A stretch of DNA of 16,829 nt from JAHEYF01 sp045805185 (GCA_045805185.1 JBJMLS010000193.1:1-16829); one strand, 5' to 3'; positions 6,482 to 14,382 are shown, counted from the first letter of the stretch. Notes: generated by a model from the letters alone, not told the origin. Numbers and translations: made by a program.

Positions 6482-7858
6482 TTATATAGCGCAGGAGATC
6501 TTTATTAATTGCGGTGATTGTTCTTTAATGCGCGTGATGCCGCCTTTAATATTGATCAGGTCATTAAATCCTTCTCTCTTTAGCAGGGAAGCCGCGATCA
6601 TGGAGCGGTAGCCGCCAGCGCAGAAAATGCCGTAACATTTCTCTTTATCCAGCTCAGTGATCCTGCCGGCAAGCTGATCCAGCGGAATATGCAGTGCCCC
6701 GGGAATGCATTCTTTTTCATGCTCATCTTTGTTCCTGACATCGAGTAATACCGGTTTTTTTCGCGAGGGCAGCTCATCACTATCAAGCGTTCTGATTGCA
6801 TCAGTTTCTCCTCCCGACTTTTCCCAATCCTTTATACTTACGTTTAGATAGCCTCTGCTATTCTCATAGCCTATACGCGCAAGCCGCAGCAGTGTGGTCT
6901 TTTCTTCTCCCTTTGGAGTAACCAATATTAAGGGGTGATTGAATTCGATCAGGGTTCCCGCCCAAATGGCAAACTGTCCGTTGAGCCCGATATTGATCGA
7001 ACCTTTCACAAACTTTTTTCCGAATTCCAAGGCATCCCTCGTGTCAAGGATGAAGGCGCCTGCTTCCTCTTCTTTTTTAAATTCTTCCGGTGATAATGCT
7101 TTCAGGCTTCGCTGCATGACTGTTTCAAGAAGATCATATCCTTTTGCATTGAGCGCCGCATCTTTAAAAAAATAGGCAGGAGCAAGCGGCTGATCTGTTG
7201 TAACCGCAGCAATGAATTGCTCTTTGTTCAGTCGTAACGCGTAATTTGTTTTTTTCTGTTCCCCGATCGTGGACCAGGTTTCTTTTCCTAAATTCTTTCC
7301 ACAAGCAGATCCGGCGCCATGACCCGGGTAGACGAGCACTTCATCGCTAAGGGTCCTGATCTTGCTTTGTATGGATTGGTAGAGAAGACCGGCCAGTTCC
7401 TCCGCGCCCAGGTTACCACTCAGGAGATCCGGCCTCCCGGCATCACCCACGAATAAGGTATCACCGGAAAACAGCGCATAAGGTTGTTTGTTCTCGCCAT
7501 ATAAAAGAAAGCAGACCGATTCAATGGTATGGCCCGGCGTGTGCCGTACTTCTATCTTACAATTTCCAATGAACAGGCATTCCCCGTCATTTGCGATCAA
7601 TGCAGGATATTGCGGCCTGGCGCCCGGTCCCAAAACAATGGCAGCTCCTGTTCTTTTTGCCAGCTCTAAATGTCCGGACACAAAATCAGCATGGAAATGC
7701 GTGATCAGTACATACCTGATCTTTGTTTTATGAGCAGCCGCCGTTTCGATATAAACATCTACATCCCTGATCGGATCAATGATTACGGCATCACCTTCCG
7801 AGCCGATGTAATAGGAGGCCTGAGAAAGGCAATTGGTGTAAACTTGTTTAATTATCAT
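6482..7858 (-). CDS. Persulfide-dioxygenase-like MBL-fold protein fused to two rhodanese domains
   Basis: The N-terminal half (1-245) is a metallo-beta-lactamase fold of the ETHE1/CstB type, which oxidises glutathione or other low-molecular-weight persulfides to sulfite with a mononuclear iron. Metal-site residues are His54, His56, Asp58 (THFHADF), His110 (TPGHT), Asp133 (SGDTLF) and His180 (PGHG). Two rhodanese domains follow. The one at about 250-345 has no active-site cysteine (its loop reads TPKGEEKTT), so it is probably catalytically dead. The one at about 357-447 has Cys413 in a CAGGYRS loop and should carry sulfane sulfur. This layout matches CstB-like proteins that join persulfide transfer and oxidation. 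The ATG start is 19 nt after the ric-like gene, and the gene is the last before a terminator. Sulfide and persulfides poison haem-copper oxidases, which gives a plausible reason for its place here. A hydrolase role cannot be excluded from sequence. Confidence 0.9.
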   Translation of the reverse strand: MIIKQVYTNCLSQASYYIGSEGDAVIIDPIRDVDVYIETAAAHKTKIRYVLITHFHADFVSGHLELAKRTGAAIVLGPGARPQYPALIANDGECLFIGNCKIEVRHTPGHTIESVCFLLYGENKQPYALFSGDTLFVGDAGRPDLLSGNLGAEELAGLLYQSIQSKIRTLSDEVLVYPGHGAGSACGKNLGKETWSTIGEQKKTNYALRLNKEQFIAAVTTDQPLAPAYFFKDAALNAKGYDLLETVMQRSLKALSPEEFKKEEEAGAFILDTRDALEFGKKFVKGSINIGLNGQFAIWAGTLIEFNHPLILVTPKGEEKTTLLRLARIGYENSRGYLNVSIKDWEKSGGETDAIRTLDSDELPSRKKPVLLDVRNKDEHEKECIPGALHIPLDQLAGRITELDKEKCYGIFCAGGYRSMIAASLLKREGFNDLINIKGGITRIKEQSPQLIKISCAI

Positions 7859-7877
7859 TGTTTTTCGTATTAAATGT

Positions 7878-8621
7878 TCATGACCTGGTATCGAGTCCCT
7901 CCTGCAATTCCTTCAATAATTCTTTTACCCGTGGAAAAAGAATATTATTTTCGATATGAAGATGGATATGCAGATCTCTTTCAAACTCTTTAAAGCTCAC
8001 CATGAGCTGCATGTATTCTCCGGAAGCGTCCGGGGGAGATAAGAAACCTTTAGCTGTGTTTTTTATTCCAGCTAAGATCCGGAGTGTATCTTCGTTCTCA
8101 TCCTCTAATATACTTAGGGGGTTGCGGATCAGCGCGAGCTCAGGATAAGCCAAAACAGGCATCTTCTTCCTTCGGAGTTCGGAGAGCCGGCGCATATAAG
8201 GAAAAATTACGAGGTCTTCTTTATGACAATGCTCCAGTAATTTCCGGGATAACAGTAAAAAGTTTTTTTCTATCTCTGTCAAAGAAACTTTTATATTCTC
8301 AGGAAGATCTCCATCGAGGAGTTGACGGATCTGCGAATGGATCTCTGAGAGCGCCTGCTTTTCATCGGAATGGTATTGACCGTTGAGAAAATCGATGAGG
8401 CCTCCAATGTCCATCTCAGCAAGTGTTACAGGATAAGCCGTCTGCATTTCACTCTGCAGGCGGCTCATCTCTTTTTCAAGCTCTTCATGAGATAATCCTT
8501 CCTGCAGGCAAACCTCTTCGAAAACGCGCTGACCGCATTGGTAATAATCGAGACCATACTTCTCAAACAACACAATGGAAGCCGGGATATGTATGGCCAG
8601 TTCGGCGAGAGTTAAGCTCAT
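7878..8621 (-). CDS. Divergent Ric/ScdA-type di-iron (hemerythrin-fold) protein
   Basis: This 247-aa protein is related to Ric (YtfE/ScdA/DnrN), which restores iron-sulfur clusters after nitrosative or oxidative damage. An N-terminal ScdA_N/DUF542-like segment (about 1-60) contains FEKYGLDYYQCG (19-30) where the family has FCCGG; only one cysteine of the pair remains (Cys29). The hemerythrin-like bundle (about 75-235) keeps His84 (QYHSDE), His131 and Glu135 (HCHKED), and His220 with Glu224 (HLHIENNILFP). At the position of the fourth family histidine (PI..M..EHE) this protein reads PLSILEDENEDT, so His is replaced by Asn176. It may bind iron differently or do another job. The start ATG overlaps the stop of the decarboxylase gene (ATGA), pointing to translational coupling. 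Family membership is clear; retained Ric function is uncertain. Confidence 0.85.
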   Translation of the reverse strand: MSLTLAELAIHIPASIVLFEKYGLDYYQCGQRVFEEVCLQEGLSHEELEKEMSRLQSEMQTAYPVTLAEMDIGGLIDFLNGQYHSDEKQALSEIHSQIRQLLDGDLPENIKVSLTEIEKNFLLLSRKLLEHCHKEDLVIFPYMRRLSELRRKKMPVLAYPELALIRNPLSILEDENEDTLRILAGIKNTAKGFLSPPDASGEYMQLMVSFKEFERDLHIHLHIENNILFPRVKELLKELQEGLDTRS

Positions 8622-9898
8622 ATTAGTTTTTTAGAATTTGATGAATTACCATTTGTTAACGGAACTTCCTTATTTTTTAATTTCAGATCGGTGATCAGTG
8701 AGTCGATGATCCCGCGGGTAATGTGCGGCATTACCACTATTTTCCACCACCGCGGTTCACGCTCATAGCTGTCGGCAACGAGGAAGTATTTTTCAGCAAT
8801 TGTCGCCGGAATATCCTCACCATAAAGCGTGATAATGTTCATGCAGAGATTCCGGAAATAACGGATCCCCAATTCGCTTAACCTGGAACAAATATCCGTA
8901 GTCTGATCATTCAACGCCTGCATTTTTGCCTTCCAGCCTTTGGAACCATAATTATGGAGAGTCATCCAAACCGCAACGGCATTGGCTCCTGAGCGACTTC
9001 CGCACAAGGTATGATCCGTTCCGGGAACATACTGCGCTTCACTTGTTCTTACATACTTCAGGTATCCCTTGCGGATGAGGAAGATCCCGGTCCCGTAGGG
9101 CGTTTGCAGCATTTTGTGCGCGTCGATCGTAAAAGAGCTGATGTCCGGATTTTTAAATGTGTACGGATTTTCAGGCCTGGTAAACGGATAGATGAATCCG
9201 CCAAAGGCAGCATCAACATGCAGTTTGTAATTGATTTTTTTTCTGCTCAGCAAAGCGCAGACCTGTTCAATGTCATCCACCGAACCGAACATGGTGGTGG
9301 ATAAATTCATGTTTACAATAAAATAGCGTATTCCTTTTTGCAGCGCATCATCCAGCTTTTCCTCCAGTTTTCCCAGGCGCAGTTCCCTGCATTCTTTGTC
9401 CACTTCAATAACGAGTGACTGAAGGTTCAGCAGGTTCGCACCCTTGGCAAAGGAGTAATGGCTGTCCTCCGAATAAATAACCGCGATCTCGTCAATAACT
9501 GCATTCTGCTCGTACATAAAATAATTCCGATAGATCCACAGCGCTTCAATGTTGGCTTCTGTTCCTCCGGAAGACACATAGCCATCCTGCTCATTTTCTT
9601 CTCCACCGAAGATCTGCTCAGCGCAAAGCCTGACCAGCTCCTTTTCCAGCTCCTGTGTGCCTCCGAATATTTTCTCAGCTCCAGTCAGGGTATGGATCCC
9701 AATGTGATTGGGATTTGCGATGAGCGTGGATAAGAACGGGGCATTCTCCAGGAAAGGAGCGTCTTCATAAAAAATTTCCGGATCCAGGTAAGTTGCAGGG
9801 ATCCCTAAAATAGGCGTTTGTCGGTAATTCACATTTTTATTCAATGCCTCCGTTACCTTTTGCCTGATCTTATCGAATGTCAGTTTTGGCCAATACAT
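8618..9898 (-). CDS. PLP-dependent group II amino-acid decarboxylase
   Basis: This 426-aa fold-type I PLP enzyme belongs to the group II decarboxylases (glutamate, tyrosine/DOPA, histidine and related). Visible motifs are SSGGTEAN (109-116, phosphate binding), His147 in EDSHYSF (ring stacking), Asp229 in HVDAAFGG (pyridine nitrogen) and Lys262 in DAHKML (Schiff base). CGSRSG (299-304) lies in the small-domain boundary region. It would release CO2 from an amino acid and yield an amine, using one proton, in the cytosol. The substrate cannot be read from sequence. The first residues (MYWPKLTFDKI) and a short tail of about 20 polar residues flank the fold. The gene follows pdxH by 13 nt, whose product makes PLP, and overlaps the ric-like gene by 4 nt. 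Finding it inside a cbb3 oxidase operon is unexpected. Catalytic class is secure. Confidence 0.93.
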   Translation of the reverse strand: MYWPKLTFDKIRQKVTEALNKNVNYRQTPILGIPATYLDPEIFYEDAPFLENAPFLSTLIANPNHIGIHTLTGAEKIFGGTQELEKELVRLCAEQIFGGEENEQDGYVSSGGTEANIEALWIYRNYFMYEQNAVIDEIAVIYSEDSHYSFAKGANLLNLQSLVIEVDKECRELRLGKLEEKLDDALQKGIRYFIVNMNLSTTMFGSVDDIEQVCALLSRKKINYKLHVDAAFGGFIYPFTRPENPYTFKNPDISSFTIDAHKMLQTPYGTGIFLIRKGYLKYVRTSEAQYVPGTDHTLCGSRSGANAVAVWMTLHNYGSKGWKAKMQALNDQTTDICSRLSELGIRYFRNLCMNIITLYGEDIPATIAEKYFLVADSYEREPRWWKIVVMPHITRGIIDSLITDLKLKNKEVPLTNGNSSNSKKLI

Positions 9899-9911
9899 AA
9901 ACTAAAACTTA

Positions 9912-10562
9912 TTAAGGTGCAAGTCGTTCTATCTTCCATTTTTCTTCGATCAATGTATAGGAGAGCCGATCGTGCATGCGGTTCGGCCTTCCCTGCCAAA
10001 ACTCAAAAAAGCATGGCTTTAACACATAGCCTCCCCAATAAGGCGGACGGGGGATCAAACCTCCTTTGAATTCCTCTTCCTTTTTCGTGTAATTCTCTTC
10101 GAGGATATTTCTATTCTTTATTACGCGACTCTGGGGAGAAGACCAGGCACCGAGCTTACTTCCGTCGGGACGCATCAGGAAGTACTCATCCGACTCTTTC
10201 CCGTTCTGCTTTTCTATTGTACCTTCTATACGCACCTGGCGTTCCAGCTCCGGCCAAAAGAACGTAAGCGCTGCCTTAGGGTTCTCCTGAAGCTCATCTG
10301 CTTTTTTACTCTGGTAATTGGTATAGAACACAAATCCTTCTTCGTTAAAATTCCGGAGCAACACAATGCGCGCCGAGGGCTTACCTTCTTTGGTAGCGGT
10401 TGAAATGACCATTGCATTCGGGCTTTGCGCAGGTGCATTCACCGCCTCCCTGAACCAGGCCTCGAATTGGATCAGCGGATCCTCCTTTAACATTGCCTCA
10501 TCCAGGCTTCTTTTGGAAAAATCGTAGCGAAGCCGGCTTATGTATTCTTTCAGGTCTTTCAT
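9912..10562 (-). CDS. pdxH: Pyridoxamine 5'-phosphate oxidase
   Basis: PdxH is the FMN enzyme that oxidises pyridoxine or pyridoxamine 5'-phosphate to pyridoxal 5'-phosphate with O2, the last step of PLP biosynthesis and salvage. The 216-aa length is typical. Family landmarks are RIVLLR (65-70) and FYTNYQSKKADEL (79-91) for FMN binding, WSSPQSRVI (140-148), RPPYWGGY (172-179), and the C-terminal signature FWQGRPNRMHDR (188-199) with the substrate-binding Arg/His residues. The start is ATG at 10562, three nt after the TauE-like gene. It is followed after 13 nt by a PLP-dependent decarboxylase, which suggests cofactor supply for that enzyme. It needs O2, so placement with a high-affinity oxidase operon is notable though not unknown. 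Confidence 0.97.
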   Translation of the reverse strand: MKDLKEYISRLRYDFSKRSLDEAMLKEDPLIQFEAWFREAVNAPAQSPNAMVISTATKEGKPSARIVLLRNFNEEGFVFYTNYQSKKADELQENPKAALTFFWPELERQVRIEGTIEKQNGKESDEYFLMRPDGSKLGAWSSPQSRVIKNRNILEENYTKKEEEFKGGLIPRPPYWGGYVLKPCFFEFWQGRPNRMHDRLSYTLIEEKWKIERLAP

Positions 10563-10565
10563 AAA

Positions 10566-11273
10566 TTATTTTTTACAGCAGTTATGGTAACAGATATTTT
10601 CTTTGACTTCGAGAGAAGGACTGAGGTAAGGGATCCCGAGGTTCATTCCCCTCAGGATGAGCATGAGCGCCATTATGCTTACAAATACAGGAACGGCTCT
10701 CTTAATTTTTTCCCTTGCATTCATGCTGATCCTATTTCCGGCAAGCGTGAGTAAAAGCATAGCGGGGAATGTTCCCAATCCGAATGCAGCCATGAACAAT
10801 GCACCTTTCCAGGCCATTCCGGTTGCCATGGCTCCTGCTATGCCAAGATAAACAAGACCACAGGGAAGCAAGCCGTTCAAAATACCGATCAGGAACAAGG
10901 AGCCCGTACTGTGAATGCCGAAAAGCTTTTTTAACTGCGCCTTTAATTTTTCCATCAGGCGAAAAATGTTTCCTGTTCTCTTTTTCAGGAAGGAAAAACG
11001 TGGTATAAATACCAGGATAAGCATAGCAAGGCCAAGAATAATGGATAATGCATTTTGCCATCCTGCCATTGCCATACCCTGTCCGAACAGGCCGAATAGT
11101 AAACCCATGAGGCTGTACGTAACTGCGCGGCCTGAATTGTAAACAAGACTTCCGGACAGCACGGAAAAGAAGGATATACGCTTTACGGGAATGGCAAGAG
11201 CGATTGGGCCGCACATGCCTACGCAATGGAAGCTTCCTAAAAACCCGAGCGATATGGCGACAAGAAAAAACAT
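10566..11273 (-). CDS. TauE/SafE-like (DsbD_2/UreH domain) membrane protein of the cco cluster
   Basis: This 235-aa integral membrane protein has about six helices and belongs to the family often named 'sulfite exporter TauE/SafE' (DsbD_2, PF13386). The hallmark FHCVGMCGP (15-23) in the first helix and LLPCG (135-139) in a middle helix are conserved, paired cysteines reminiscent of DsbD/CcdA. Members sit next to ccoG/ccoH in many cbb3 clusters and are thought to help copper or redox delivery during oxidase assembly; real sulfite export is doubtful here. The C terminus ends CYHNCCKK, a Cys/His cluster that could bind a metal. The gene starts within the stop of ccoH (TAATG overlap) and ends 3 nt before pdxH. 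Domain family is secure, role is inferred. Confidence 0.88.
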   Translation of the reverse strand: MFFLVAISLGFLGSFHCVGMCGPIALAIPVKRISFFSVLSGSLVYNSGRAVTYSLMGLLFGLFGQGMAMAGWQNALSIILGLAMLILVFIPRFSFLKKRTGNIFRLMEKLKAQLKKLFGIHSTGSLFLIGILNGLLPCGLVYLGIAGAMATGMAWKGALFMAAFGLGTFPAMLLLTLAGNRISMNAREKIKRAVPVFVSIMALMLILRGMNLGIPYLSPSLEVKENICYHNCCKK

Positions 11274-11713
11274 TAATTGATCTGTATGATCCCTTCGTTG
11301 TAATAGGTTATTTTATTCACCTCCCAATTCAGCTGAACTTTATACAAGCCTTTTGCAAATTGTTCTGTAGAAATTGTCCGCAGCAGCAAAGTATCCACAT
11401 CCAGTAAAACAGCTCTGTCAAGAGCAGCATCCGAAGGACGGAAGAACTCAAGGTTCCCCTTTATTTTTTGTCCTTTAAAAAGGGAAGGAAAGCTCAGCTT
11501 AAATGTTCCGGGCTTTACTGTCCAGGAGAGCGGTTCGGCCAGCCTGCGGGTGCGTTCTGTCCTGTCGATCCTTTCCTGGTACTTCAGCTCCTGCTCATAA
11601 TAATTTTTAGAGACCAGCTCCGTTTTTTCACGCATGGTAAAACTTACCATTGTTACAATGAGGGCCACAAAGCCCAGGTACAGTATTGTTATTTTTATTC
11701 CCCAGCTCATCAT
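11273..11713 (-). CDS. ccoH: cbb3 oxidase assembly protein CcoH/FixH
   Basis: FixH-family protein of 146 aa: a single N-terminal membrane helix (about 6-26) followed by a periplasmic beta-sandwich domain. VSKNYYEQELKYQERIDR (34-51) is the conserved juxtamembrane stretch of the family (usually V..NYYe..l.Yq..id). CcoH is needed for stable assembly of the cbb3 complex, probably by holding CcoN and CcoP together. The start is one of two consecutive ATG codons; I use the outer one, one nt after the ccoG stop. The stop overlaps the next gene by one base (TAATG). Confidence 0.93.
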   Translation of the reverse strand: MMSWGIKITILYLGFVALIVTMVSFTMREKTELVSKNYYEQELKYQERIDRTERTRRLAEPLSWTVKPGTFKLSFPSLFKGQKIKGNLEFFRPSDAALDRAVLLDVDTLLLRTISTEQFAKGLYKVQLNWEVNKITYYNEGIIQIN

Positions 11714-11714
11714 A

Positions 11715-13127
11715 TTAATGTTTAATAGTTACTGGTCCCAGGAAAGTTGTTTCTACTGTTTCCAGCTTTTTGTCACCTGAATAAACCGCAACCTGTAATT
11801 TTGTTTTCCTTTTTTTGATCTCCTCTTTCGGAAGGAAAATAAAGAATATACTCTCCGCTTTTGATTCCTTAGCAACTGCCAGATCCTTTCCCACCATTTT
11901 AATTGTTCCTCTTCCTGTTTCCAGCTTAAGCGTAACGGGAACTCCCTTGTGTGTTTTATTGATCAGCCGGATGGTATATAAGTTACTGATCATATTGTTT
12001 TCCTGTTGCTGAAACAGCATTCCCGGCGTACGCAGTATGGTAGCATCTACATCCCGCCGGGTTACGAGCAATACCACTAACAGCCCGGTAAGAACAAGCA
12101 ATACTGATGAGTAAGCCATTATTCTTCCTGTAATGCGCAGCTTCTCTCCTTTTGCAATGTTATTCTCAGAAGCAAAACGGATAAGTCCTTTGGGAAGGTT
12201 CACTTTTTCCATCATAAAATCACAGGCATCTATACAGGCAGTACAGTTGGTACATTCCATCTGTGTGCCGTTGCGAATGTCTATCGCTACGGGACATACT
12301 TTCACACACTGAGCACAGTCGATACAGTCGCCCTTATCATCGCGTCCCTTTTTCCTGAATTTTTCTCTTGGCTCGCCGCGCAAATAATCATAGGCCACCA
12401 GAATGGAATTCTTATCCGTCATCACACCCTGCAGGCGTCCGTACGGACAAACGACGAGGCAGACCTGTTCCCTGAACCAGGCATATACCGCGTAAAATAT
12501 CCCTGTAAATACAAGGAGCGAAATAAATCCTCCGGTGTGCTGCGCAACAGGTTCACGCATGATCTTAAACAACTCTTCCGTCCCGATCACGTAGGCGAGA
12601 AATGTATTGGCTATAAGAAATGAAATAAGAAAAAACACAGCATGCTTGCTTCCCTTCTTCAGGATCTTGATCCTGTTGTATGGCATTTTATCCAGGAGCT
12701 TTTGGTGAGTCGCATCGCCTTCTATCCAATACTCGATGCGCCGGAAAACCATTTCCATGAAAACTGTCTGTGGGCAGGCCCAGCCGCAGAATACCCTTCC
12801 GAAGGCTACGGTAAACAACACCACAAAAAGAATGAACACGAGCATGCCAATTCCGAAAATAAAAAAATCCTGGGGCCAGAAAGTTACTCCGAAAAAGATG
12901 AACCGCCGCTCCAATACATTGAAGAGAAAGAAAGGATCTCCGTTTACGCGAAAGAAGGGAAGACCAAAAAATAAAACAAGATAAAAAATGCTGGTGATGG
13001 TCCTTGCCGTATACAATGGCCCTTTCGGTTTTTGAGCATAGATCCAATTGCGCTTTCCTTCCCGGCTGATCGTAGCTACGCTATCCCTGAAGTTTTCATC
13101 TTTCTCCGTTGTGATTGTCTTTTCCAT
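11715..13127 (-). CDS. ccoG: cbb3 oxidase accessory iron-sulfur protein CcoG
   Basis: CcoG (RdxA/FixG) is a membrane protein with two [4Fe-4S] ferredoxin motifs; it has been linked to reduction of Cu(II) to Cu(I) for cbb3 assembly. Counting from the ATG at 13127 (470 aa), membrane helices lie at about 42-60, 76-84, 92-112, 160-180 and 198-218. FCGWACP (113-119) and VCLVVCP (222-228) carry extra cysteines. The clusters are CIDCAQCVKVCP (268-279) and CTNCTACIDACD (292-303). A further helix (about 337-356) precedes the periplasmic IG-like FixG C-terminal domain. An in-frame GTG at 13163 would add 12 residues that are largely a tandem repeat (QKETSV/QKETQM). I prefer the ATG because MEKTITTEKDENFRDS gives the usual short N terminus. 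Confidence 0.95.
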   Translation of the reverse strand: MEKTITTEKDENFRDSVATISREGKRNWIYAQKPKGPLYTARTITSIFYLVLFFGLPFFRVNGDPFFLFNVLERRFIFFGVTFWPQDFFIFGIGMLVFILFVVLFTVAFGRVFCGWACPQTVFMEMVFRRIEYWIEGDATHQKLLDKMPYNRIKILKKGSKHAVFFLISFLIANTFLAYVIGTEELFKIMREPVAQHTGGFISLLVFTGIFYAVYAWFREQVCLVVCPYGRLQGVMTDKNSILVAYDYLRGEPREKFRKKGRDDKGDCIDCAQCVKVCPVAIDIRNGTQMECTNCTACIDACDFMMEKVNLPKGLIRFASENNIAKGEKLRITGRIMAYSSVLLVLTGLLVVLLVTRRDVDATILRTPGMLFQQQENNMISNLYTIRLINKTHKGVPVTLKLETGRGTIKMVGKDLAVAKESKAESIFFIFLPKEEIKKRKTKLQVAVYSGDKKLETVETTFLGPVTIKH

Positions 13128-13163
13128 TTGCGTTTCTTTCTGCACTGAGGTTTCTTTCTGCAC
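13128..13163 (-). repeat. Tandem 18-nt imperfect repeat before ccoG
   Basis: Read on the minus strand, GTGCAGAAAGAAACC then TCA is followed directly by GTGCAGAAAGAAACG then CAA, two 18-nt units that match over the first 14 positions. Both begin with GTG in the ccoG frame and stand immediately before its ATG. They therefore create two alternative start codons or, if untranslated, a repeated leader. Confidence 0.8.
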
Positions 13164-13179
13164 TACTATTACACGAGGT

Positions 13180-14382
13180 TTAAGGCCTGGCCATACTGTC
13201 GGGAACTGCTGGTTTTAACGAGTCCGGCTTCGCAAGAAGCGTAGAATCGTTTGGCATTTCTTCTATATAGAGCTCACCCTGTTTTTCTTTTCCATTTAGA
13301 GGATTGGTCCCCCGCAAAGAGAGAATAAAGCTGGCCACTTCATGGATCTGCTTTGCACCAAGATCCTGCTGCCAGGCCTTCATGCCTTTTTCCGGGAAAC
13401 CGTATTTGATCGTTTTAAAAATATCTTTTATTCCTCCCTTGTGGATCCAATACTCATCCGTGAGATTCGGGCCCACGGCTCCTTCTCCTGCTTTACCATG
13501 ACAAGCTGCGCAGTTATCCATGAAAATAGTTTTGCCAGAATTAAGCGAGGAAATATCCTTAAGCGCTGTCGCATTATTTTCGTCAACAAGGTTTGCCGCT
13601 TTTTTGCGGTACTCTTCCGCATCGCGTTTCCCCTGGGCAAGCTGCTCTTCGTATTCGGCAAGCTGCAATTTTCCTCCATTGCCCGAATGATAATAAATAA
13701 GGTAAGCGAAGGAGAATAGGATCGTGCAGTAAAAACCATACTTCCACCAGGGCGGCAGGTTGTTGTCGAGCTCGCGGATCCCATCGTAATTATGGTCTAG
13801 CAGGATATCCGCTTCTTCTTCAATAGCAACAGATGCATTCAGCTTTTCGATCAGTGAAGGTTGCTTTACCAGTGCCTTCATTTTAACACGCTCTTCCGCC
13901 TCTTTCTTTCTGCGTTCTTCAGCGCCGAGTAACTGCATGGAAATTTTGTACAGGATCCATAGGATCACCAGTTCGCATAGAATAATTCCCAGGAGGAAGA
14001 AGAAAGTGACGCCGTCGAGTCCATAAAAAGAAGCGCCGATACTTCCGGCCGGAGAAACTGTTTGCGCCTGGACTGAACCTGAAATTCCGAGGAAGGTTAC
14101 TAACAACATCAGTGCGCCGGGTCCCTTCAAAACTTCGCTGTTTTTCTTTTTATCCTCACGTTTGGCATTTGCCGCCGCTTTTACCACATCGGCAAATACG
14201 GCAATAAGCACGAGTAAAAGCAGGATAATGGCGAGCAGGCAAATGAACATGGGATTCAGGAAGACAGAAGAAGACTCAACCGGAAGAGCTGTCTGCGCGG
14301 AAGCCGTAAAATAAGGCAGCAGCGCCATGATAAACACTATTCGGCGCCTGCTATTTTTACCTGTATCTAATTTAAGATCCAT
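13180..14382 (-). CDS. ccoP: cbb3 oxidase monohaem cytochrome c subunit CcoP, with extended membrane N terminus
   Basis: CcoP passes electrons from soluble cytochrome c to the oxidase. The FixP_N segment is at about 193-233 (DHNYDGIRELDNNLPPWW, then a membrane helix YGFYCTILFSFAYLIYY). A periplasmic cytochrome c domain holds one haem: Cys291, Cys294, His295 (CAACH) and the likely axial Met334 (KGMKAW). Proteobacterial CcoP usually has two haems, whereas one is common in Bacteroidota. The first 190 residues are an extension with about four hydrophobic segments (16-30, 44-66, 90-106, 124-150) and a charged coiled stretch (154-170). A tail of about 40 residues rich in Pro/Lys/Asp follows the haem domain. 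It lies 11 nt after ccoQ. The extension contains two similar modules (see findings). Confidence 0.95.
   Translation of the reverse strand: MDLKLDTGKNSRRRIVFIMALLPYFTASAQTALPVESSSVFLNPMFICLLAIILLLLVLIAVFADVVKAAANAKREDKKKNSEVLKGPGALMLLVTFLGISGSVQAQTVSPAGSIGASFYGLDGVTFFFLLGIILCELVILWILYKISMQLLGAEERRKKEAEERVKMKALVKQPSLIEKLNASVAIEEEADILLDHNYDGIRELDNNLPPWWKYGFYCTILFSFAYLIYYHSGNGGKLQLAEYEEQLAQGKRDAEEYRKKAANLVDENNATALKDISSLNSGKTIFMDNCAACHGKAGEGAVGPNLTDEYWIHKGGIKDIFKTIKYGFPEKGMKAWQQDLGAKQIHEVASFILSLRGTNPLNGKEKQGELYIEEMPNDSTLLAKPDSLKPAVPDSMARP

Noticed and set aside
10732..11226. Long minus-strand frame inside the TauE-like gene
   Set aside because: It is a frame-shifted shadow of the membrane protein; rich in His/Arg/Ser with no domain, while the real frame has the FHCVGMCGP and LLPCG motifs.
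10566..11273. Reading the TauE/SafE-like protein as a real sulfite exporter paired with the persulfide dioxygenase
   Set aside because: Sulfite is the product of that enzyme, so the idea is tempting, but the HCxxxCGP motif and place after ccoH fit the DsbD_2-type cbb3 assembly proteins better.
13180..14382. Loss of a second haem site in CcoP as a defect
   Set aside because: Only one CxxCH is present, but single-haem CcoP is common in Bacteroidota, so this is not a broken gene.
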